NCBI GenBank assembly: GCA_018064385.1
Contig: JAGHVI010000090.1
Location: forward strand, 1-6,384
DNA from: Candidatus Minthenecus merdequi
GTDB lineage: Bacteria; Bacteroidota; Bacteroidia; Bacteroidales; Paludibacteraceae
DNA: 6,384 nt
Direction: 5' to 3'
Part shown: positions 1 through 5,236 of the stretch, in pieces
How positions within the stretch are numbered: the first letter of the stretch is position 1
How the letters are laid out: every line of letters starts with the position of its first letter
The notes under the pieces: model-generated
Databases searched by the model: none
Seen by the model: the letters and a program-made list of their open reading frames with translations, nothing else
Told to the model about the DNA's origin: nothing
Position numbers and translations under genes: made by a program

Positions 1-1
1 C

Positions 2-61
2 AAACCGCCCGCATCTCACACTCACCACAAAAAACCGCCCACAACTCTCAACTGAATTCTT
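2..61. repeat. Short C-rich direct repeat, two ~30-nt units
   Basis: The 9-mer AAACCGCCC occurs at 2-10 and again at 32-40, a 30-nt period, and the bases after each copy are loosely similar (CA followed by a CTCA-containing stretch). The stretch is very poor in G on the plus strand and rich in C and A, unlike the coding region downstream. Only two units are visible and the first lies at the window edge, so this could be the tail of a longer tandem array or a chance resemblance. No function can be assigned. Confidence 0.3.
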
Positions 62-108
62 AACTCTTTTCATCCGTCTGAATCTCTTCTCTGACCGTCT
101 CGCTTTCG

Positions 109-252
109 ATGGCAGACAACCTGCCTATTTTGCCCCAACCTCCGACCCTCCAAACCATCCAAGGTGAACAATCCAGCTTTGCTTGTATTGCCGAGTGCAG
201 CGTAATTTATTATGGTGAGTTCTATAAATTCACCGTTAAGAAAGAAAAATAA
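109..252 (+). other. 47-codon short ORF of unknown status
   Basis: An ATG at 109 opens 47 codons ending in TAA at 250-252; the frame is open back to a stop at 79-81. The product would begin MADNLPILPQ and end YKFTVKKEK, with a proline/glutamine-rich first half, two cysteines near residues 26 and 30, and an aromatic, basic end. No signal peptide, membrane segment or family motif is seen. No Bacteroidetes-type promoter was found just before it. It sits in the C-rich block and may be a small gene, a remnant of a larger one, or part of a dispersed intergenic repeat that happens to be open. I do not recognise it, and coding is not established. Confidence 0.2.
214..234. repeat. Imperfect 21-bp palindrome
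   Basis: Arms GGTGA (214-218) and TCACC (230-234) are exact reverse complements, and the match continues inward after one mismatch (TT at 220-221 against AA at 227-228) around a TATA-containing centre. It lies within the last codons of the 47-codon ORF. It could be a protein-binding site or the mark of a repeated element. There is no T-tract directly after it, so it is not an obvious terminator. Confidence 0.3.
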
Positions 253-347
253 AGACAAGTAATAAATAAACTTTTTTGGTGTTTTTAAGTTTCTTTTTGG
301 CATCTTGCTGCTTGTCAGTCGGTCACAATGTCCGCATTGCGCCCTCC
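253..347. other. A/T-rich intergenic stretch without a recognised gene
   Basis: The first part (about 269-298) contains three runs of five to six T's separated by G-containing triplets, the kind of phased tract that can bend DNA. The later part holds a small perfect hairpin: CAATG (326-330), loop TCCG, CATTG (335-339). No ORF with coding character and no RNA gene is seen on either strand. Confidence 0.3.
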
Positions 348-466
348 TTTCGCACAGCAATCTGCTAAAAATAAACTTCAAAATCGTCTCAACCTAATTA
401 ATAGAACCACCCTTAACAATATATTGATTTAGCAGAAAATAAAGACGAAAAAGTCAGTGTGCGAAA
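348..466. repeat. Two-tier nested inverted repeat upstream of the kam promoter
   Basis: Two pairs of 9-nt perfect complements are correctly nested. The outer pair is TTTCGCACA (348-356) with TGTGCGAAA (458-466); the inner pair is TCTGCTAAA (361-369) with TTTAGCAGA (428-436). They are separated by 4 nt on the left and 21 nt on the right, with a 58-nt central loop. The element ends 17 nt before the -33 box. It is followed by A's, not T's, so it does not look like a rho-independent terminator for the plus strand. It could be a structured RNA, a regulatory DNA element or a small mobile-element remnant. The pairing is seen directly; any function is inference. Confidence 0.45.
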
Positions 467-483
467 AAAATATCTAAAAAGTC

Positions 484-514
484 TTTGCGGATTCAAATAA
501 ATTTCGTAACTTTG
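484..514 (+). promoter_or_regulatory. Bacteroidetes-type promoter for the kamD operon
   Basis: TTTG at 484-487 and TAACTTTG at 507-514, separated by 19 nt, match the established Bacteroidetes primary-sigma consensus (TTTG at -33 and TAnnTTTG at -7) at every defined base. Transcription would begin near 520, leaving a leader of only about 25-30 nt before the kamD ATG, with no room for a riboswitch. A 6-bp inverted repeat, ATTCAA (491-496) and TTGAAT (520-525), flanks the -7 box and could be an operator. The A-rich tract just upstream (464-480) could act like an UP element. The start site has not been measured. Confidence 0.75.
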
Positions 515-548
515 CAGACTTGAATATAATATAAATAAGAAATAATAT

Positions 549-2102
549 ATGCAACAGTCAAAAGTAGGATTGGATTTCAAGAAAGTGGCTTATGCAAAGC
601 AAGTTGCAAAGGGCATCGCTGACGATGTGCAGGTGTTTGTGGAGCAATATACCACTGTGGCAGTTGAGCGTACAATATGCCGACTGCTCGGAGTTGACGG
701 TGTGGACGCTAATGGAGTGCCATTGCCAAATGTTTTAGTTGACCAGATTAAAGAGAATGGTCTGTTGGGCGAAGGTGTTGTCTTTTTCATTGGCAACGCT
801 ATGGCAGATACAGGTTTGAACCCTCAGGATATTGCTGAACAGGTGGCTGACGGCAAGATGGACATCACTAAATGCAAGGTGCACAGCCAGGCTGAGCGTG
901 ATGCCGTGTTGAACCCTATCATGGACGCAACTATCGAGCGTATAAAAGCTCGCCGCGCACGCCGTGAAAATTATCTCAAAACCATTGGTGAAGGACCTAA
1001 ACCATATTTGTACGTAATAGTCGCAACTGGCAATATCTACGAGGATGTCGTTCAGGCTCAGGCTGCCGCACGTCAGGGTGCTGATGTGATTGCAGTAATT
1101 CGTACAACAGGTCAGTCGCTGTTGGACTATGTCCCATACGGAGCTACAACAGAAGGTTTCGGTGGAACATTTGCAACTCAAGAGAATTTCCGTATTATGC
1201 GTAAAGCTCTTGACGAGGTCGGCGAAGAGGTAGGTCATTATGTTCGCTTGTGCAACTACTGTTCAGGTCTCTGTATGCCTGAAATAGCAGCTATGGGTGC
1301 TCTCGAAGGACTTGACGTTATGCTGAACGATGCTCTTTACGGAATCTTGTTCCGCGACATCAATATGCAACGTACGTTGGTTGATCAGTTCTTCAGCCGT
1401 GTAATCAACGGTTTTGCAGGTGTAATAATTAACACTGGCGAGGATAACTACCTGACAACTGCAGACGCTTACGAAGAGGCTCACACTGTGCTGGCTTCTG
1501 ATTTGATAAACGAGCAGTTGGCTGCAATGGCAGGTTTGCCAGAGGAGCAGATGGGACTGGGTCATGCTTTTGAAATGGACCCTATGCTTGAGAATGGTTT
1601 CCTCTATGAGTTGGCTCAGGCTCAGATGACCCGTGAGATATTCCCTAAGGCAACACTGAAATATATGCCTCCTACCAAGTTTATGACAGGAAACATCTTC
1701 CGTGGTCATATTCAGGACGCTATGTTCAACATCATCGGTAACTGGACTCACCAGGGCATTCAGTTGCTCGGTATGCCTACCGAGGCTATTCACACTCCTT
1801 TCATGAGCGACCGTTACCTCTCAATCGAGAATGCCAAGTACATCTTCAACAATATGAAAAACATCGGTGAGGAGGTTGAGTTCAAAGAGGGTGGTATCGT
1901 TAAGAGCCGTGCAGCAAAAGTGTTGGGCGACACAATCACTCTGCTTGAGACACTCCAGAAAGAGGGTCTGTTCAACGCATTGGAGAAGGGTATGTTTGCC
2001 GATGTCAAGAGACCAAAGAACGGCGGTAAGGGCTTGGCTGGTGTTGCCAAGAAGGCAGAACACTACAGCAATCCATTCATAGCCAGAATGATGAACAAAT
2101 AA
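549..2102 (+). CDS. kamD: D-lysine/L-beta-lysine 5,6-aminomutase alpha subunit (KamD)
   Basis: Large, TIM-barrel subunit of lysine 5,6-aminomutase, a cytosolic adenosylcobalamin- and PLP-dependent radical enzyme that moves the terminal amino group of L-beta-lysine (or D-lysine) to the neighbouring carbon, giving 3,5-diaminohexanoate in lysine fermentation. At 517 aa it is full length. Near-invariant family blocks are visible: YVIVATGNIYEDV (155-167), VIRTTGQSLLDYVPYGATT (183-201), LCNYCSGLCMPEIAAMG (234-250), MLNDALYGILFRD (258-270), GEDNYLTTADA (297-307) and KYMPPTKFMTGNIF (371-384). From memory of the Clostridium sticklandii enzyme, the residues around PLP and substrate (Arg184, Ser238, Tyr263, Arg268, Asp298, Lys370) correspond here to R185, S239, Y264, R269, D299 and K371, a constant shift of one. 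The ATG at 549 fits the family N-terminus and the promoter 35 nt upstream; no Shine-Dalgarno is present. It is the first gene of the operon, 12 nt before kamE. Confidence 0.97.
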   Translation: MQQSKVGLDFKKVAYAKQVAKGIADDVQVFVEQYTTVAVERTICRLLGVDGVDANGVPLPNVLVDQIKENGLLGEGVVFFIGNAMADTGLNPQDIAEQVADGKMDITKCKVHSQAERDAVLNPIMDATIERIKARRARRENYLKTIGEGPKPYLYVIVATGNIYEDVVQAQAAARQGADVIAVIRTTGQSLLDYVPYGATTEGFGGTFATQENFRIMRKALDEVGEEVGHYVRLCNYCSGLCMPEIAAMGALEGLDVMLNDALYGILFRDINMQRTLVDQFFSRVINGFAGVIINTGEDNYLTTADAYEEAHTVLASDLINEQLAAMAGLPEEQMGLGHAFEMDPMLENGFLYELAQAQMTREIFPKATLKYMPPTKFMTGNIFRGHIQDAMFNIIGNWTHQGIQLLGMPTEAIHTPFMSDRYLSIENAKYIFNNMKNIGEEVEFKEGGIVKSRAAKVLGDTITLLETLQKEGLFNALEKGMFADVKRPKNGGKGLAGVAKKAEHYSNPFIARMMNK

Positions 2103-2114
2103 AAAGTTACTATT

Positions 2115-2909
2115 ATGAGCGAAGGATTATATTCGATGGAGGCAAAGGATTACGATAAGACCTTAGACCTCACCAAGATAAAACCATACGGAGATACAAT
2201 GAATGATGGTAAGGTACAGATGAGTTTTACTCTTCCTGTCCCTGCTGGCGACGAGGCTATCGAAGCTGCAAAACAACTTATGCTGAAACTGGGCTTCACA
2301 AATCCGTTGGTCGTTTACAGCAAAGAGTTGACCAAAGGGTTCACCTTTTTCAACTGCTACGGCTCTTGCAGCCAAACTGTCGATTTTACGCAGATTCACG
2401 TGCCTAAGGTTGAGTCGAACAAGATGAGCATGGAAGAGTGCGATGATTTCATCCGCAAGAACATCGGTCGCAAGATTACCGTTATCGGCGCAAGTACCGG
2501 TACTGACGCACACACAGTCGGCATCGATGCTATTATGAATATGAAGGGCTATGCAGGTCATTATGGCATTGAACGTTACGATATGTTCGAGGCTCTGAAT
2601 ATGGGTTCGCAGGTACTCAATGAGGAGTTCATTGCTAAAGCCATAGAGATGAAAGCAGACGCACTGCTTGTCTCGCAGACCGTCACACAGAAAGATGTTC
2701 ATATACAAAATCTTACCAACCTTGTTGAGTTGCTTGAGGCTGAGGGTCTCCGCGATAAGGTTATTCTGGTCTGCGGTGGTCCGCGCATCACTCACGAGTT
2801 GGCTAAAGAACTTGGTTACGATGCTGGTTTTGGTATGAATACTTACGGTGATGACGTGGCTTCGTACGTTGCTGAGGAGCTCAACCGTCGTATGCACGAA
2901 AATAAATAA
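2115..2909 (+). CDS. kamE: Lysine 5,6-aminomutase beta subunit, cobalamin-binding (KamE)
   Basis: Small subunit of lysine 5,6-aminomutase; it carries the B12 cofactor and the lysine that anchors PLP, and works as a complex with KamD. The 264-aa product has an N-terminal dimerisation-type region (about 1-115) followed by a Rossmann-like B12 domain (about 118-260). The base-off/His-on motif DxHxxG is D131-A-H133-T-V-G136, with H133 as the predicted lower cobalt ligand. K144 in MNMKGY is the predicted Schiff-base lysine for PLP. Both numbers equal those reported for the C. sticklandii enzyme (His133-beta, Lys144-beta). The late glycine pair is in VCGGPR (219-224), and an SQT at 187-189 sits where the SxL motif is expected. 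The enzyme therefore looks catalytically complete. It starts 12 nt after kamD, without a Shine-Dalgarno. Confidence 0.97.
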   Translation: MSEGLYSMEAKDYDKTLDLTKIKPYGDTMNDGKVQMSFTLPVPAGDEAIEAAKQLMLKLGFTNPLVVYSKELTKGFTFFNCYGSCSQTVDFTQIHVPKVESNKMSMEECDDFIRKNIGRKITVIGASTGTDAHTVGIDAIMNMKGYAGHYGIERYDMFEALNMGSQVLNEEFIAKAIEMKADALLVSQTVTQKDVHIQNLTNLVELLEAEGLRDKVILVCGGPRITHELAKELGYDAGFGMNTYGDDVASYVAEELNRRMHENK

Positions 2910-2932
2910 AATAACTCATTATATATAACGAT

Positions 2933-3592
2933 ATGGATAAGAATCAAATTCGCGAGGTTATTGCACGTCGTTGTGCCCTCGAACTTCATGATGGAGATGT
3001 CGTTAATCTTGGCATCGGACTTCCTACAATGATTCCTAACTACCTTCCTGAAGGGGTTACCGTTACTTTGCAGTCTGAGAATGGTCTTCTTGGTATGGGT
3101 CCAACTCCAGAGCAGGGTAAAGAGGATAAATATCTGACCAATGCCGGTGGCGGTTTCATTACAGCCCTTCCTGGTGCTTCGTCGTTTGACAGCGCAACCT
3201 CTTTCGGTTATGTGCGTGGCGGTCACGTTGACGTTACGTTCCTTGGTGCTTTGCAGGTTGACGAGAAAGGAAACTTGGCAAACTGGATGATTCCTGGCAA
3301 GAAAACTCCTGGTATGGGTGGTGCTATGGACCTTCTGGTTGGTGCCAACCGAGTAATCCTCGCAATGGAACATACTGCGAAAGGTGCTCCTAAAATTCTC
3401 AAACAGTGCACACTGCCACTCACAGCCGCTGGCGAAGTGGATATGATTATAACCGAGATGGGTGTTATGGTCGTTACTCCAAAGGGTATCGAGTTGACCG
3501 AAATCAACCCTGAGTTCACTGTCGAGCAGGTTCAGGCTGCAACCGAGGCAACACTTATCGTTTCGCCTAACCTCAAGAATATGCAATTCTAA
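2933..3592 (+). CDS. atoA: Family I CoA-transferase beta subunit (butyryl-CoA:acetoacetate type)
   Basis: Beta (B) subunit of a two-subunit 3-oxoacid-type CoA-transferase. In lysine fermentation this enzyme moves CoA between butyryl-CoA and acetoacetate (or acetate), releasing butyrate and making acetoacetyl-CoA. The 219-aa length is normal for a separate B subunit. It has the GIGLPT loop (27-32) and the SENG signature (48-51), in which E49 is the predicted catalytic glutamate that forms the glutamyl-CoA thioester. GGGFITALPG (72-81) and the GGHVDVTFLGALQVD region (96-110) also fit the family. The alpha subunit (AtoD) normally lies directly upstream, but here the neighbours are kamE (23-nt gap) and crt (3-nt gap), so alpha must be encoded elsewhere. 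The substrate is inferred from context; acetate or another short acid as acceptor is possible. Confidence 0.9.
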   Translation: MDKNQIREVIARRCALELHDGDVVNLGIGLPTMIPNYLPEGVTVTLQSENGLLGMGPTPEQGKEDKYLTNAGGGFITALPGASSFDSATSFGYVRGGHVDVTFLGALQVDEKGNLANWMIPGKKTPGMGGAMDLLVGANRVILAMEHTAKGAPKILKQCTLPLTAAGEVDMIITEMGVMVVTPKGIELTEINPEFTVEQVQAATEATLIVSPNLKNMQF

Positions 3593-3595
3593 CCG

Positions 3596-4372
3596 ATGGA
3601 ATATACTTTCTTAAAAATAGCTGACGAAGGTGCGGTGCGTATTATGACAATCTCAGCACCCAAATCGCTTAATGCCCTCAATCGTACCATCCTTGAGGAG
3701 ATTGACCACTGCGTGAGCAACATACCTGAGAACGTCCGTGTCCTTGTAATCACAGGTGACGGCGAGAAATCGTTCGTGGCAGGTGCTGACATATCGCAGA
3801 TGGCAGGTTTCAACGAAGAGGAGGGTACACGCTTTGGCGAATATGGTGCAAGCGTCTTCCGCAAAATCGAAGACCTTCCTATCCCTGTTATTGCTGCAAT
3901 CAACGGCTTTGCCCTTGGTGGAGGTTGCGAGATTGCAATGGCTTGCGATATCCGAATAGCTGCTGACAATGCCGTGTTCGGTCAGCCAGAAGTGAAATTA
4001 GGTATCATCCCAGGTTTTTCAGGTACATATCGTCTTGCAAAATTGGTAGGACAGGGTATGGCTAAAGATCTTATCTACACTGGTCGTAACATCAAGGCTG
4101 ACGAGGCTCTGCGCATAGGGTTAGTCAACGCTGTTTTGCCTCACGACGAGATGATGGCATACGTTATGAAGACTGCCTCGATGATTGTGGCTAATGCTCC
4201 TCGTGCTGTTGCTTTTGCAAAACGTGCCATCAACGAGAACTACGACATGGACCGTGCTGAGGGGCTTGCTCTTGAAAACCGCTACTTCGGTGCATGTTTC
4301 GCAACAGAGGACCAGAAAGAGGGTATGAACGCTTTCCTCAATAAGCGTAAGGCTGAATTTCAAAACAAATAA
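3596..4372 (+). CDS. crt: Enoyl-CoA hydratase / crotonase
   Basis: Crotonase-fold enzyme, 258 aa, the usual length for a bacterial short-chain enoyl-CoA hydratase. It interconverts 3-hydroxybutyryl-CoA and crotonyl-CoA in the cytosol. The first oxyanion-hole strand FVAGADISQM is at 60-69; the second block, INGFALGGGCEIAMACD, is at 102-118. The two catalytic glutamates of the hydratase family correspond to E112 (GGGCE) and E132 (FGQPE), so it should be a true hydratase and not a non-hydrating family member. The following turn reads IPGFSGTYRL where most hydratases have PG(F/A)GGTQRL. The start is fixed by a 3-nt gap after the atoA stop, suggesting coupled translation. It stands before hbd, its functional partner. 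Activity on crotonyl-CoA is inferred from the neighbours. Confidence 0.92.
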   Translation: MEYTFLKIADEGAVRIMTISAPKSLNALNRTILEEIDHCVSNIPENVRVLVITGDGEKSFVAGADISQMAGFNEEEGTRFGEYGASVFRKIEDLPIPVIAAINGFALGGGCEIAMACDIRIAADNAVFGQPEVKLGIIPGFSGTYRLAKLVGQGMAKDLIYTGRNIKADEALRIGLVNAVLPHDEMMAYVMKTASMIVANAPRAVAFAKRAINENYDMDRAEGLALENRYFGACFATEDQKEGMNAFLNKRKAEFQNK

Positions 4373-4384
4373 AAACTTAATGAT

Positions 4385-5221
4385 ATGAAAATCTGTGTTA
4401 TAGGGACCGGCACAATGGGTGCTGGTATCGTGCAAGCTTTTGCACAGGCAGGTATGCCAGTCTTGATGAAGAGCCGTTCGGAGGCAAGTCTTGAGAAAGG
4501 TATGGCTAAAATCAAGAAAGGTCTCGCCAAACTGGTCGAGAAGGGCAAAGTTACTCAGGATTATATGGATCAGACAGTGGCAAACATCTCCACTACAACT
4601 GATTACAACGCATGCGCTGACTGTGACCTCGTTATTGAGGCTGCTGTTGAGGCAATGGATATGAAGAAGGAGCTGTTCGCTATGCTTGACGGTATTTGCA
4701 AACCTGAGGCTATCATAGCAACTAATACCTCTTCGTTGTCTATCACCGAAATTGCCGCAGCTACAAAACGTGGAGACAAAATCATTGGTATGCACTTCTT
4801 TAACCCTGCTCCTGTTATGAAACTCGTTGAGGTTATCCGTGGACTCACTACATCAGACGAGGTTTATAACTGTATCTCTGAGCTTGTCAAAGCTATGGGC
4901 AAGACTCCAGTTGAAATCAAAGAAGCTCCTGGTTTCGTAGTAAACCGTATTCTCATTCCTATGGTTAACGAGGGTGTTGGTATCCTGGCTGACGGTGTTG
5001 CTTCTGTCGAGGATATCGATACTGCAATGAAACTCGGTGCTAATCACCCAATGGGTCCTTTGGCACTTGGCGACCTTATCGGTCTTGATGTCTGCCTTGC
5101 TATTATGGAGGTACTACATTCTGAGTTTGGCGACAAGTACCTTCCTCATCCACTTCTCCGTAAGATGGTTCGCGCTGGTAAACTTGGTCGCAAAACAGGC
5201 GAAGGTTTCTATAAATATTAA
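4385..5221 (+). CDS. hbd: 3-hydroxybutyryl-CoA dehydrogenase
   Basis: Reduces acetoacetyl-CoA to 3-hydroxybutyryl-CoA, or the reverse; 278 aa, normal for the bacterial short form. The N-terminal Rossmann domain has GTGTMG (7-12). Catalytic residues are in NTSSLS (S116), GMHFFNPAPVMKLVE (H137 and E149) and APGFVVNRILIPM (N187). The C-terminal helical dimerisation domain contains SVEDIDTAMKLGANHPMGP and ends GRKTGEGFYKY. Overall it is close to clostridial Hbd of butyrate pathways. The unusual point is the end of the second beta strand, KSRSE (29-33): clostridial Hbd has an aspartate where S30 lies, which usually selects NAD(H), so NADP(H) use is possible. The ATG at 4385 fits the family start. 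An overlapping ATG at 4380 opens only two codons. The gap after crt is 12 nt. Confidence 0.95.
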   Translation: MKICVIGTGTMGAGIVQAFAQAGMPVLMKSRSEASLEKGMAKIKKGLAKLVEKGKVTQDYMDQTVANISTTTDYNACADCDLVIEAAVEAMDMKKELFAMLDGICKPEAIIATNTSSLSITEIAAATKRGDKIIGMHFFNPAPVMKLVEVIRGLTTSDEVYNCISELVKAMGKTPVEIKEAPGFVVNRILIPMVNEGVGILADGVASVEDIDTAMKLGANHPMGPLALGDLIGLDVCLAIMEVLHSEFGDKYLPHPLLRKMVRAGKLGRKTGEGFYKY

Positions 5222-5236
5222 AAATAATACGACAAT

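Noticed and set aside
2..61. CRISPR array suggested by AAACCGCCC at a 30-nt period
   Set aside because: Only a 9-nt identity in two copies with degenerate flanks; CRISPR repeats are longer, near identical and present in more copies.
70..381. Minus-strand ORF of 103 codons in the upstream region
   Set aside because: It crosses three compositionally different stretches, including the A/T tract and the start of the inverted repeat, has no recognisable domain or promoter, and its hydrophobic run (FIYYLSLFFFL) comes from simple A/T-rich sequence.
348..466. Inverted repeat as a rho-independent terminator of an upstream gene
   Set aside because: The 3' arm is followed by A's instead of T's, the loop is 58 nt, and the stems are A/T-rich and interrupted; it does not fit a terminator on the plus strand.
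253..548. Cobalamin or lysine riboswitch
   Set aside because: No B12-box-like conserved block and no lysine-element core are visible, and the predicted promoter lies downstream of most of this region.
735..3586. Long minus-strand ORFs opposite kamD, kamE and atoA (735-1238, 1263-1793, 2163-2897, 2843-3586)
   Set aside because: They lie opposite strongly conserved genes, have low-complexity Cys/His/Ser-rich translations, and show no domains; they are shadows of the sense-strand codon use.
4380..4388. ATG at 4380 just before hbd as its start
   Set aside because: It is in another frame and reads ATG ATA TGA, stopping at once; the ATG at 4385 gives the conserved N-terminus.
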